64,000 bases of DNA from Nitrospirota bacterium (GCA_014874185.1 JACWAF010000035.1:1-64000), one strand, 5' to 3'. Positions 1-10,005 are shown, counted from the first letter of the stretch. A program made the numbers and translations. Notes: generated by a model not told the origin, from the sequence alone.

Positions 1-170
1 CCTTCTTCTCCTTCTTTCTGGCCGCCCCCGCCGCCGAACCCGTATGAGACCTTGGCTACCGGGATCACCGTCCTGCCCCCGGCTGAAACGGGCTCGCCGT
101 AGATGGTCTTCGTGCTCGCCCCTTCCTTCAGGGCTTCCCCGATGTTCTGAAGGTAATCGCTCGTTTTCAT
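1..170 (-). CDS. GerW/YtfJ-family protein (partial, runs off window start)
   Basis: Reverse-strand translation [51 protein letters not shown]... matches the family pattern; ATGA overlap with the upstream DUF1328 gene. Confidence 0.75.
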   Translation of the reverse strand, partial: MKTSDYLQNIGEALKEGASTKTIYGEPVSAGGRTVIPVAKVSYGFGGGGGQKEGEE

Positions 171-346
171 CTGCCTGAAATCCTCCTTGCTATCCCATAC
201 CCGATGATGAGGAATATGAGAAAGAGAATTACGAAGATGATGACCAGTATCTTCGCTATTGTTGCCGCCACTCCCGCTATGCCGGTAAACCCCAGGAGGG
301 CCGCGATGATCGCGATAACGAGAAAAATAAACGCCCATCTAAGCAC
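167..346 (-). CDS. DUF1328-like small membrane protein
   Basis: [43 protein letters not shown]; probable GTG start inside the 84-aa ORF. Confidence 0.7.
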   Translation of the reverse strand: MLRWAFIFLVIAIIAALLGFTGIAGVAATIAKILVIIFVILFLIFLIIGYGIARRISGR

Positions 347-540
347 TGTAGACCTCTCCTTATTTACCGCCGGATGCCTGGAATGCCGCACATGGGGAAA
401 CCTCTCATTACAGTTTCCCATTCTTTTAGACGGTTTTCAAGAGGGCAGTTGACATCAAGGCGCCCTTCTGGCAATCTTGCCTTAAGAGCACCACATGGCG
501 CGGGCTCACCCGTTCAGGGGAGTCCTTCCGGAGGAAGAAG

Positions 541-879
541 ATGAATACCCTGACAGCTGCGGCCATTTCCGTTTTTCTTTTCGTTGGAGGGGCGGCGGGA
601 TTGGGCTCCGCCTGGGCCGGTCCGGGAGGAAGCTGGGGGGAACGCGCGCCCGGCGGCGGCATGAACATGGAAGGCGTCCGGGGGATGACCAACGCGGCCG
701 GGGCCAGGGTCCCCATGCTGAAAGACCATAAAAGCGGGCCTTTCACGGCCGCCTCCAGGGAGGAGGCAGAGGTCATTTGCGCGCGGGTTGCCGCGAAGAA
801 CAATAAAAACCTGTGCAGCGCGCGGGAAGCGGGGGGCTTCACCCCGAAGGCAGGCAACTGGTACTGCGTCTGCCAGTAA
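541..879 (+). CDS. Small secreted protein of unknown function
   Basis: 112-aa ORF with N-terminal signal peptide and conserved-looking Cys residues at the C-terminus (NWYCVCQ). Confidence 0.5.
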   Translation: MNTLTAAAISVFLFVGGAAGLGSAWAGPGGSWGERAPGGGMNMEGVRGMTNAAGARVPMLKDHKSGPFTAASREEAEVICARVAAKNNKNLCSAREAGGFTPKAGNWYCVCQ

Positions 880-978
880 AAACCGGGGCCCCTTGACCGC
901 CGGTTTTCGCTGAATTTGTCAAGTCCGCTCCGGCCCGCCCTTTTGCAAATAGAAAGGGGTAAGTTATATAATTTTTGA

Positions 979-3285
979 ATGAAACTCAGGTTCATCCTGC
1001 TTCTGCTCTTCATCCCCCTTATAGCAGGGACGGCGGTCGGAGGGTATCTTGGAATAGTAAAGGGCACGCCCTCCCTGACCGATCTGAAAAGGCAGAACAT
1101 AACCGGCACCAGGATATATGCCGATGATAATTCGCTTATAGCGGAGATCTCGCCCCAGAAGGGGGTCTATGTGCCCCTTGGCCAGATACCGCAGAATTTA
1201 AGGGACGCGGTGGTGGCCGTGGAGGACACGCGCTTCTACAAGCACGGCGGGGTTGACTATTTCGCCATCGGGCGCGCGCTGCTGACGGACCTCTATCACC
1301 GCGAACTGAAGGAAGGCGCGAGCACAATCACCCAGCAGCTTGCAAAGATAACCTTTCTCTCGCCCGAGAAGACCTTCAAGCGCAAGATCCGCGAGATGGC
1401 CCTGGCCTACAAGATAGAAAAGAACCTCACCAAGGACCAGATACTGGAGCTTTATCTGAACCGGGTCTATTTCGGCCACGGGGCTTATGGGGTGGAGATG
1501 GCGGCCAAGACGTATTTTGGCAAGCCTGTGAGCGATCTCACCCTTCCGGAGGCCGCCCTCATCGCGGGCCTTATCCAGTCCCCGGAGGGTTATTCGCCAT
1601 TCTATCACGCCAGAAAATGCAAAGAGCGCCAGCTGGTAGTCCTTGACCGCATGAGGGTGGGGGGGTATATAAACAGAGAGCAGATGGAAAAGGCCGGCAA
1701 TGCGCCTCTTAAGCTCTCCTCCAGGAGGTCCCCATCCGAGGCCTACCAGTATTTCCTGGATTATGTAAAGCGCTACCTGGAGAAGCGCTACGGAGAGGAA
1801 AGGGTTTACAAGGGAGACCTCAGGGTCTATACCACGCTGGTGAAGGACCTGCAGGTTGAGGGGCAGAAGGACCTGCGGCAGGGGCTCAGGGATCTGGACA
1901 AAAGGCGGGGCTGGCGCGGCCCGCTGAGACACCTGACGGACCTGAAAGACGTAAAAACCGCGGGGGTGGCCCTTACCGTGCAGCCCGCCCCCCATGACGT
2001 GACCCAGGCGGTAGTGCTGAACGTGGCCCCTTCCAAGGCCACACTGGACGTGGGCGGGAGGACCGGGACGCTTCTGAAACAGGACGCACTCTGGGCCCAG
2101 AAGGTCATCGGCGCCAACGGCAAGGTACAGTTCATCAAGAAATTCAACCTGCAGAAGATCCTGCGGCGCGGCGACGTGGTGGAAGTGCGCATAAAATCCA
2201 CCGGCCCCAAGGGGTTCGCCCTTTCCCTGGAGCAGGAGCCCACGAGCGAAGGGGCCCTGGTTTCGATAGACCCCAAGACCGGGTTCATCCGCGCGATGGT
2301 GGGCGGGTATGATTACCGCCAGAGCGAGTTCAACCGAGCCGTCTCCGCCAGGAGGCAGTGCGGAAGCGCCTTCAAGCCCATAATCTACGCGGACGCCATG
2401 GAATCCGGCATGAGCCCCACAACCGTTATAGATGACGAGCCGATAACCTTCGAGTGGGGGCCGGAGGGGAAGTGGTCGCCGCAGAACTACGATGACGAGT
2501 TCTGGGGGCCCACTACCCTGAGGAAGGCCCTGGCCTATTCAAGGAACGTGGTGACCGTGAAGCTCCTGGACCAGCTTGGCATAGACCGGGTGATAAGCTT
2601 CGCGCAGAATATGGGCATAACGGAGCCCATGCCCCGGAACCTCACGCTGGCCCTGGGGTCGCTGAGCATCACCCCGCTGGAGCTTGTGACCGCCTACGCC
2701 CCGTTTGCAAACGGCGGCATAAAAGTGACCCCCTCCGCCATCAAGTACATTACGGACAGCAGGGGGAGGATACTGGAGTCCAACGAGCCCCCGGGCGTGC
2801 CCGTGATCTCGCCTGATACGGCCTTCCTCATCACATCGATGCTGGAGGACGTAATAAACTATGGCACGGGCCATGAGGCGAAATCCCTAGGCGGCCTTGT
2901 GGCGGGCAAGACCGGCACCACCAACGACTACAAGGACGCCTGGTTCGTGGGATACAGCCCCTCGCTGGTTGCGGGGGTCTGGGTGGGTTTTGACGATATG
3001 AAGCCGCTTGGGCACGGCGAGGTCGGCGGCGTTGCGGCAACCCCGGTGTGGACCAGGTTCATGAGATACGCCCTTTCAAAATATCCCTCAGGAGGGTTCG
3101 GGGCCCCGCCCGAAGACATCGTAAGCTATACGGTGGACGCCAAGACCGGGCAGATCATCCAGGTGCCGGTCGTGAACGCCCCCGGCACATATCAGGAGTA
3201 CTTCAAGAAAGGCAGCGAGCCGCAGCCGGGACAGCCCCTGCCCCCGATGCAGCAAGAGAACAAGGAAAACGCGAACATAGACTAG
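979..3285 (+). CDS. mrcA: Penicillin-binding protein 1A (transglycosylase/transpeptidase)
   Basis: EDTRFYKHGGVD transglycosylase motif, SARRQCGSAFKP (SxxK region) and AGKTGTTNDYKDAWFVGYSP (KTG). Confidence 0.93.
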   Translation: MKLRFILLLLFIPLIAGTAVGGYLGIVKGTPSLTDLKRQNITGTRIYADDNSLIAEISPQKGVYVPLGQIPQNLRDAVVAVEDTRFYKHGGVDYFAIGRALLTDLYHRELKEGASTITQQLAKITFLSPEKTFKRKIREMALAYKIEKNLTKDQILELYLNRVYFGHGAYGVEMAAKTYFGKPVSDLTLPEAALIAGLIQSPEGYSPFYHARKCKERQLVVLDRMRVGGYINREQMEKAGNAPLKLSSRRSPSEAYQYFLDYVKRYLEKRYGEERVYKGDLRVYTTLVKDLQVEGQKDLRQGLRDLDKRRGWRGPLRHLTDLKDVKTAGVALTVQPAPHDVTQAVVLNVAPSKATLDVGGRTGTLLKQDALWAQKVIGANGKVQFIKKFNLQKILRRGDVVEVRIKSTGPKGFALSLEQEPTSEGALVSIDPKTGFIRAMVGGYDYRQSEFNRAVSARRQCGSAFKPIIYADAMESGMSPTTVIDDEPITFEWGPEGKWSPQNYDDEFWGPTTLRKALAYSRNVVTVKLLDQLGIDRVISFAQNMGITEPMPRNLTLALGSLSITPLELVTAYAPFANGGIKVTPSAIKYITDSRGRILESNEPPGVPVISPDTAFLITSMLEDVINYGTGHEAKSLGGLVAGKTGTTNDYKDAWFVGYSPSLVAGVWVGFDDMKPLGHGEVGGVAATPVWTRFMRYALSKYPSGGFGAPPEDIVSYTVDAKTGQIIQVPVVNAPGTYQEYFKKGSEPQPGQPLPPMQQENKENANID

Positions 3286-3304
3286 GTTTTGGATTCTCCC
3301 CTCC

Positions 3305-3508
3305 TTGGAAAAAGCCCAAAAGTGCAGCCAAATGCTGGCCCTTGTGAGATACCATCTGGAGCAGCGTTTGATAACGCACCTGCGCAAGCGGCATAAGGTC
3401 AGAAACAGGAAGACGGGATACGTCCGGTTTCCACAACGGGCGTTATATGAACGGTACGGGCTTTACAAAGTGCCAAAATCAGCGGCCTGGAAGAAGGCGC
3501 ATGCCTAA
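3305..3508 (+). pseudogene. C-terminal fragment of group II intron-encoded reverse transcriptase/maturase
   Basis: RLITHLRKRHKVRNRKTGYVRFPQRALYERYGLYKVPKSAAWKKAHA is the characteristic IEP C-terminus; the RT domain is absent. Confidence 0.85.
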
Positions 3509-3665
3509 TGGTGAAGAACATCGGAAAGCCGTGTGCGGGAAAATCGCACGCACGGTTTGATGAGGGGAGACTGATGATCGAACCCAGTCTGCTGACACGT
3601 AATAGCCGCGTGCGGCGAGGCGTTCCCAAAGTCCTGGCTGGCTCAGGGACTCAGTTTCCTACTCT
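3509..3665 (+). mobile_element. 3' end of a group II intron (domain V/VI region), remnant
   Basis: AAAGCCGTGTGCGGGAAAATCGCACGCACGGTTTGATGAGGGG forms a domain V-type hairpin directly downstream of the IEP fragment. Confidence 0.75.
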
Positions 3666-3691
3666 ACCCGGAATTCGGAATTCCGGAATTC

Positions 3692-3808
3692 AGTAGGTTC
3701 GAGTTCTATAACAGGCAACGACCACATTCAAGCCTAGACGACCGAACCCCTTATGAGGCATACTGGAATCTACCCAGGGCCGGATACCCGGCATTGCAGG
3801 CGGCTTGA
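3692..3808 (+). pseudogene. C-terminal fragment of IS3-family transposase
   Basis: Translation RFEFYNRQRPHSSLDDRTPYEAYWNLPRAGYPALQAA*, the typical C-terminus of IS3-family OrfB, without the upstream catalytic domain. Confidence 0.8.
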
Positions 3809-3974
3809 TGAACAGGGTTTTCCACCTTAAATTGGCCGCTAAACTGTACAAACAATGGGGACCACCTCTCCTTGCCTGGATGCGCAAAGAAGGATTCGTG
3901 CCCGTGGGTTTTGGTAAACCTACAAAAGTATTAATATTAAATAATGAAACTAGAAATACTTATGAGGATCGATA

Positions 3975-5663
3975 ATGGCTAAGGCTGAAGCTACTGTAGA
4001 AGAATTAGTTGGGATGATTGAACGTGGAGAACTCAGACTACCCGAGATGCAGCGCCGATATGTTTGGCGTTCGACACGAGTTCGAGATCTTATGGACTCT
4101 CTCTACCGTGGATATCCTTCTGGAGCTATTTTGCTCTGGGAAACTGATGAAACAGTTCCGTTGCAAGAATTTGCTATTAATCAGCAATCAAATCCATACC
4201 GAAGCACGCGTCTTTTGCTTGATGGTCAGCAGCGCCTAACTTCATTATCGGCCATTATCCGTGGTGAACTGGTCACAGTAAGAGGACGTCAACGCCCAAT
4301 CGAATTACTTTTTAATTTGGAACACACAGATGAATTAGTGGTTGTCACTGAAGTCGATGAAGATAATGGAGATGAAGATTTAGTTGAAGATGAGGCGGAT
4401 TCCACAGAAGACGACATTCAAAAACGTTTTGATAAAATGACTTTTGTCGTTTCCACCAAAAAGCTCATACAACATCCCCACTGGGTTAAAGTAACAGATG
4501 TCTTTAAAACAGATGAGGATGCGCCATTTCTTGAAAGAGCAGGAGTGGAAAAGGTCAGCGATCCAAGATATAAAAAATACAGCCAACGTCTTGCTCGACT
4601 AAGGGCCATCCGCAGATATATTTATCGCATGGATGTATTAGAACGCGGACTTTCGTATAACGAGGTAACAGAGATTTTCGTCAGAGTAAATTCTTTGGGT
4701 GCCAAGCTTAGGAGTTCAGATTTGGCATTGGCACAGATTACGGCTAAATGGCGCAATTCTCTTAAAATATTCCAAACATTTCAACAGCAGTGCGCTAGGA
4801 CAGGATTTGATCTTGATCTTAGTGTATTTCTTAAAAATATGATTGTGTTTGCAACTGGGCAATCACGTTTTCTCACAGTTGGCAGCTTATCAATAGATAC
4901 ATTGCAATCGGCATGGAACGAGAGTCGTGAAGGGATGGAATTTGCGCTCAATTTTTTAAAGAATAATGCAAAGATTGATAGCGTTGCTCTTTTGTCCTCT
5001 CCATACATACTTATTACCCTTGGATACTATGCGAATAAACTGGATTATCAATTATCTCTTGCTGAATCTGAACGCTTATGCTATTGGATATTGGTTGCTA
5101 ATGCTAAAGGTCGCTATTCACGTGGGTCCAGTGAGTCAATACTCGATCAGGATTTGGCAACATTGAAACAAGGCAGAGGCGCTCAGGAATTAATTGAACG
5201 GCTTCGGCTCCAAGTCGGCCGATTGGATATCTCTCCACAGGAACTAGAAGGCCGAAATCAGCGCAGCGCGCTTTTTAAAACAATGTTTCTTGCATTTCGC
5301 TCAGATGGAGCCAGGGACTGGCGTTCGAATATAGCTATTGCTTTAGATCATTCTGGAGCTCATCATCAATTGCAGTTCCATCATATTTTCCCAAAAGCGG
5401 TTCTTAAAAACAGTTACACTGCTCGCGAGGCTGATGATATTGCAAATCTATGCTTTATTGCTGGTAAAACCAATCGAAATATTAGTGATAAGGCCCCCGT
5501 GGAGTACTTTCCTCAACTTGTAGAGAAAATTGGAGTGTCAGCTTTTCAGTATCAGCAGATACCCATTGACGAAGCCCTGCTTGGAGTTGATAATTACAAA
5601 GCGTTTCTTGCGCGTCGCCGAGATCTTATTGCTCAACGGCTTAATGCGTTTCTTAGGAATTGA
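3975..5663 (+). CDS. DUF262 (ParB-like NTPase) protein with C-terminal HNH/DUF1524 domain; GmrSD/SspE-like candidate defence protein
   Basis: RLLLDGQQRLTSLSAI (DUF262 motif) and HHIFPKAVLKNSYTAREADDIANLCFIAGKTNRNISDKAP (HNH-like). AT-rich relative to neighbours. Confidence 0.85.
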   Translation: MAKAEATVEELVGMIERGELRLPEMQRRYVWRSTRVRDLMDSLYRGYPSGAILLWETDETVPLQEFAINQQSNPYRSTRLLLDGQQRLTSLSAIIRGELVTVRGRQRPIELLFNLEHTDELVVVTEVDEDNGDEDLVEDEADSTEDDIQKRFDKMTFVVSTKKLIQHPHWVKVTDVFKTDEDAPFLERAGVEKVSDPRYKKYSQRLARLRAIRRYIYRMDVLERGLSYNEVTEIFVRVNSLGAKLRSSDLALAQITAKWRNSLKIFQTFQQQCARTGFDLDLSVFLKNMIVFATGQSRFLTVGSLSIDTLQSAWNESREGMEFALNFLKNNAKIDSVALLSSPYILITLGYYANKLDYQLSLAESERLCYWILVANAKGRYSRGSSESILDQDLATLKQGRGAQELIERLRLQVGRLDISPQELEGRNQRSALFKTMFLAFRSDGARDWRSNIAIALDHSGAHHQLQFHHIFPKAVLKNSYTAREADDIANLCFIAGKTNRNISDKAPVEYFPQLVEKIGVSAFQYQQIPIDEALLGVDNYKAFLARRRDLIAQRLNAFLRN

Positions 5664-5754
5664 TAAGAAAGTAAATTTGAAAAAGAAGGTGCCTGCTCCG
5701 AGCTCGATTTAATAATAAAGATATTAAAGAAGCCATATGCGGGCTCTTGTCAAT

Positions 5755-5895
5755 AGGTGTGTAAAAAGCCATCAGGCGGCCATCCTTACAAGCGCCTTTG
5801 AAGCATCCTTTGCGACCCCATCGATAAACTCTTAGTTGATTGATCCCAACTTGAAAGGATACACCGCCTTTAACTATTTACACACTTTTTGATAA
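5755..5895. mobile_element. Short IS/MITE-like remnant with GTGTGTAAA...TTTACACAC terminal inverted repeats
   Basis: GTGTGTAAAAAG near 5757 and TTTACACACTTTTT near 5877 in inverted orientation; no intact transposase. Confidence 0.5.
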
Positions 5896-5934
5896 TACCC
5901 CCTGTGAGCGTCTATAATTCATTAATCGGAATTT

Positions 5935-5960
5935 GTCGGGTTACGCTCCGCTAACCCGAC
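5935..5960. repeat. REP-like palindrome
   Basis: GTCGGGTTA-CGCTCCGC-TAACCCGAC: 9-bp perfect stem with 8-nt loop, typical REP sequence. Confidence 0.65.
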
Positions 5961-6124
5961 CTACACGAAAAAATTGCTAGTCGAAATCTGCACAATTATA
6001 ACAAATCCAAATGCGAGCGCTTCATTGCTTCCAGGCAAACAACATTTGCACTGTTGAAAATCTGCCCGGTTTGGGTATTATTTAATATGTTTGATCCCCT
6101 CGGGGTGACAAGGAGGAATTCATC

Positions 6125-6436
6125 ATGCTTAAAAGGTTCATCGGGGCGGTGTTATGTCTGGCGGGGCTTTCCTTTTTTACCCTGGCTTTTGCCGCGGACC
6201 CCTATCAGGAGGCCCTCTCCGCCTACCAGAAAGGCAACTACAGAAAGACGGTAGAGGTGCTTCAGGACTATGTGCAGAAGACCCCCTCGGCGGAGGCCTA
6301 TTATCTGCTGGGCTATGCAAACTATAAACTCGGGAACCTGATAGAGGCGGACAAGTACTTCGATGAGGCATACCTTATAAACCCCGACCTCGCGCCGGAG
6401 AAGATAATACCGTCCGGAGGACAACAATCCAAATGA
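6125..6436 (+). CDS. Small exported TPR-repeat protein
   Basis: Signal peptide plus TPR pattern (AYYLLGYANYKLGNLIEADKYFDEAYLINPDL); overlaps the next gene by 4 nt. Confidence 0.75.
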   Translation: MLKRFIGAVLCLAGLSFFTLAFAADPYQEALSAYQKGNYRKTVEVLQDYVQKTPSAEAYYLLGYANYKLGNLIEADKYFDEAYLINPDLAPEKIIPSGGQQSK

Positions 6437-7791
6437 TCCAATCTCAAATCTTCAGGGAATACGATATACGCGGGGTCTGGGGGAAGGACCTCACGGAGGA
6501 GGCTGTCTACCAGATAGGCCGGGCATTCGCGGTCTACCTGAAGGAAAAGACCGGGCTCGGGCGCCCGAAGATCTCGATAGGCTGGGACGCGAGGCTAAGC
6601 TCCCCGCGCATCTTCGAGGTCCTCTCGGAGGCCTCGCTTAAAAGCGGCCTGGACGTGGTGGAGCTGGGCATGTGCCCCACCCCCGTGCAGTATTATTCGC
6701 TCTTCAACCTGAAGATTGACGGCGGCATCATGGTAACGGCCAGCCATAACCCGGCCGAGTTCAATGGCCTGAAGCTCTCTGTGCGCACGGAGACGCTCTT
6801 CGGCGACCAGATACAGGAGATAAGGCGCTACGTGGAGGCCGGCAGGCATACGGACGGCAAGGGCTCCATGGAGGCTTATAACATAATCCCGGAATACATA
6901 AGCTACATGGAGAAGCAGTTCAGTTCCTTTAGCGGCATACATGCCGTGGCGGACTGCGGAAACGGCGTGGCCGGGCTTGCCGGGCCGGAGATAATCGAAA
7001 GCAGGGGAGGCAGAGTTACAAGGCTCTACTGCGAGCCAGACGGCAGGTTCCCCAACCATCACCCGGACCCCGTTGTGCCCGCCAACATAAAGGACATGAT
7101 AGAGCGCGTGAAGCGGGACGGGGCCGACGTGGGCATCGGCTGGGACGGCGACGCCGACCGCCTGGGCATTGTGGACGGCGAAGGGGACATGATCTGGGGC
7201 GACAAGCTGATGATAATTTTTTCCCGCGATATACTGAAGGCCCATCCGGGGGCAACGGTAATAGGCGAGGTGAAGTGCTCGCAGACGATGTACGACGACA
7301 TAAAGGCGCACGGCGGAAACGCGGTGATGTGGAAGACGGGCCACTCGCTTATCAAGCACAAGATGAAAGAGTCCGGCGCGGTGCTGGCCGGTGAGATGAG
7401 CGGGCACATATTCTTTGCGGACCGGTACTTTGGATATGACGACGCCATCTACGCCAGCCTGCGCCTGCTGGAGATACTGAAAAAGAACGGCCCCCCATAT
7501 TCGGTAAGGAAACTGCTGGAGGGCGTGCCCAAAATGGTGGCCACGCCGGAGATTCGAGTGGACTGCCCGGACGACAAGAAGTTCAAGGTGGTGGAAGAGA
7601 TGAAGAAGGCCCTCGCCGGTTATCCCACCATTGACATAGACGGTGTCCGCGTGCAGATGGCGGGCGGATGGGGGCTTATCAGGGCATCCAATACGCAGCC
7701 CGCGCTGGTTATGAGGTTTGAGGCTGAGGACGAGGCCGAAATGGACGCCATCCGCCGGAAGGTGGAAGGCGAGTTAAGGAAGCTGCTTTAG
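6433..7791 (+). CDS. Phosphomannomutase/phosphoglucomutase
   Basis: IFREYDIRG, TASHNP catalytic loop and DGDADR metal loop. Confidence 0.93.
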   Translation: MIQSQIFREYDIRGVWGKDLTEEAVYQIGRAFAVYLKEKTGLGRPKISIGWDARLSSPRIFEVLSEASLKSGLDVVELGMCPTPVQYYSLFNLKIDGGIMVTASHNPAEFNGLKLSVRTETLFGDQIQEIRRYVEAGRHTDGKGSMEAYNIIPEYISYMEKQFSSFSGIHAVADCGNGVAGLAGPEIIESRGGRVTRLYCEPDGRFPNHHPDPVVPANIKDMIERVKRDGADVGIGWDGDADRLGIVDGEGDMIWGDKLMIIFSRDILKAHPGATVIGEVKCSQTMYDDIKAHGGNAVMWKTGHSLIKHKMKESGAVLAGEMSGHIFFADRYFGYDDAIYASLRLLEILKKNGPPYSVRKLLEGVPKMVATPEIRVDCPDDKKFKVVEEMKKALAGYPTIDIDGVRVQMAGGWGLIRASNTQPALVMRFEAEDEAEMDAIRRKVEGELRKLL

Positions 7792-7857
7792 TATGATGGG
7801 TGCAGGGACGAGTCCCTGCCGGGGGATTGGGGGCAGCGCCCCCAAAGGTATTGTTTT

Positions 7858-8304
7858 TTAAGGAAGCTGTTTTAGTTGCTTTTTCTCTTTCAGCTTGGCC
7901 GCTATGTAGACCACGCAGTCTTCGCAGATCTTGCCGGTTGCCTTGTTGCAGATCATCCGGTTAAGCTCCCAGCAGGGCTTCGTCTTGTCGATGTAAGCGG
8001 AGCAGTTGGATTTGCGCTCTTCGGAGCAGCCGGTTATCTCCCAGCAGGGGGCGTACTGGAGCAGCCTTTTTATGCCCTCTATGCTTATCTTCTTGGTGTG
8101 TATGAGTTCCCGGATGCACATGAGCCATTTGATATCGTTTTCGGAGTAGAAGCGGTTCTTGTTCCTTCTGGAGGGTTTCAGGAGGCCGTGCTTCTCGTAA
8201 AGCCTGAGGGTCTGGTCGGTGGTGCCCACCAGCTCCGCAACCACCCCGATGGGGTAAAGCGGCATGTCCTCTTTCTGCTTTCCGGTTAAAACTTCTTTCC
8301 TCAT
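7858..8304 (-). CDS. MerR-family regulator with Cys-rich C-terminal domain
   Basis: MerR HTH (IGVVAELVGTTDQTLRLYEKHGLLKPSRRNKNRFYSENDI) followed by repeated CWE.../PCWEL Cys motifs. Confidence 0.85.
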   Translation of the reverse strand: MRKEVLTGKQKEDMPLYPIGVVAELVGTTDQTLRLYEKHGLLKPSRRNKNRFYSENDIKWLMCIRELIHTKKISIEGIKRLLQYAPCWEITGCSEERKSNCSAYIDKTKPCWELNRMICNKATGKICEDCVVYIAAKLKEKKQLKQLP

Positions 8305-8589
8305 TCTCCCCTAAACCCGGTATTGTTAATCATAAATTTAAGTTATTTACTATTTAAACCTTTTTCAAAAATAAAAAGCAAGAAGGGTAATTATTAAAAA
8401 TATTTATAAATATTAAAGGTTGGGGGCTGAAGGGGGATTCGTCGACCCTCACCCTCCGCTTTGCTCCTCCCTCTCCCGATGGAGAGGGCCGGGGTGAGGG
8501 AGGTAAAAGTTCTCTTGCCCAAGGCGGATAAAATCCGCCGTATCTGATGTTCTCTTACAAGAGAAAGAACAATCTTTTATTTCTTATCC

Positions 8590-10005
8590 TTACTCTTTTG
8601 CCTTTTCCCCTATGACATAGAGTCTCATCAGGCTTGTAGTGCCGGTCTTGTTGGGGGTGCCCGCGGTGATGACTATGAGGTCGCCCTTTTTTACCAGCTT
8701 TGCGGAGAGGAGTTCCCGTTCCACTTCCTGGAAGATGCCGCGCGGGGTTTTAAGGTGGCGTATTTTCCTGGGCAGCACGCCCCAGAAGAGGGCCATCTGC
8801 CTTCTGACCTTTTCGGAGGAGCTGAAGGCAAGCACCTCCACATTGGGCCGCAGCATGGAGACCAGCCTTGCCGTGTATCCCGATTGGGTGAGGGCCACGA
8901 TGAATTTGGCGCCCACCTCCTGGGCGGCGCCCGTGGCGGCCTTGGCCACGGCCTCGCTGAAGGTGCCTTTGGGTTCGTAGCGGCTCTTTTCCTGCCTGGC
9001 GCGCCCGGTGGTCTCGATTATCTTTTTCATCATGTCCAGGGCCTGGAGGGGGTATTTGCCGACCGATGTCTCCTGTGATAGCATCACGGCGTCCGCGCCG
9101 TCCAGGACGGCGTTGGAGACGTCTGTGGTCTCGGCCCTTGTGGGGCGGGGCCGCTCGGTCATGCTCTCAAGCATCTCGGTTGCCACGATGACCAGCTTTC
9201 CGGCGCGGTTGGCCTTCGCGATGAGCTTCTTCTGTTCTATGGGGACGTCCTCGGGGGGTATCTCCACGCCCAGGTCCCCGCGGGCCACCATGATGCCGTC
9301 TGCGGCCTCCAATATTTCATCAATATTTTTGAGCCCCTGGCGGGTCTCTATCTTCGCGATGATGGGGATGTGATCTTTTTTTTGCCCGGAAAGAAATTCC
9401 CTGAGGGCGAGCACGTCCTCTTTTCTGCGGACGAAGGAGAGGGCCACGTAATCCACCCCGTGCCGTAGGCCGAAGAGGACGTCTTCCTTGTCCTTTTCGG
9501 TGAAGGAGATGTCCACGGGCTTCAGTCCCGGGAGGTTCACGCCCTTTCCGGCCTTCAGCTCGCCCCCGGTTATGACCTGCGCCCTCAGAAAGCCCCTGCC
9601 CTTCTCCAGCACTTTCAGCTCCAGGAGGCCGTCGTTCATCAACATCCTGTGGCCGGGCTCGGTGGCTTTTATGATGGGGGCGTATTTTATGTAGATGTTG
9701 TTTTCGTCACCGGGGCCTTCGCCCGCATGGATGGTTACGGCCCGGCCCTCTTCAAGGGTAATAGGGCCCTCTTTGAAATCGCCGACGCGGATCTTGATGC
9801 CTTGCAGGTCCTGGATGATCGCCACTGTCCTGCCAAGCCGCGCGGCCTCTTTGCGTATCCTTTTTATGGCCTTCTCGTGGTCGGCGTGCGAGCTGTAGGA
9901 GAAGTTCAGCCTCGCCGCGTTCATCCCCTCGCGCACCAGGCCGCGTATCATATCCGGCCTCATGGTGGCCGGCCCTATCGTGCAGATTATCTTTGCCTTG
10001 TTCAT
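8590..10005 (-). CDS. pyk: Pyruvate kinase
   Basis: KAKIICTIGPAT N-terminus, MVARGDLGVEIP and ATEMLESM motifs. Confidence 0.95.
   Translation of the reverse strand: MNKAKIICTIGPATMRPDMIRGLVREGMNAARLNFSYSSHADHEKAIKRIRKEAARLGRTVAIIQDLQGIKIRVGDFKEGPITLEEGRAVTIHAGEGPGDENNIYIKYAPIIKATEPGHRMLMNDGLLELKVLEKGRGFLRAQVITGGELKAGKGVNLPGLKPVDISFTEKDKEDVLFGLRHGVDYVALSFVRRKEDVLALREFLSGQKKDHIPIIAKIETRQGLKNIDEILEAADGIMVARGDLGVEIPPEDVPIEQKKLIAKANRAGKLVIVATEMLESMTERPRPTRAETTDVSNAVLDGADAVMLSQETSVGKYPLQALDMMKKIIETTGRARQEKSRYEPKGTFSEAVAKAATGAAQEVGAKFIVALTQSGYTARLVSMLRPNVEVLAFSSSEKVRRQMALFWGVLPRKIRHLKTPRGIFQEVERELLSAKLVKKGDLIVITAGTPNKTGTTSLMRLYVIGEKAKE

Noticed and set aside
6054-6254. Plus-strand ORF overlapping the TPR gene start
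   Set aside because: Out of frame with the clear signal peptide/TPR reading; no domain.
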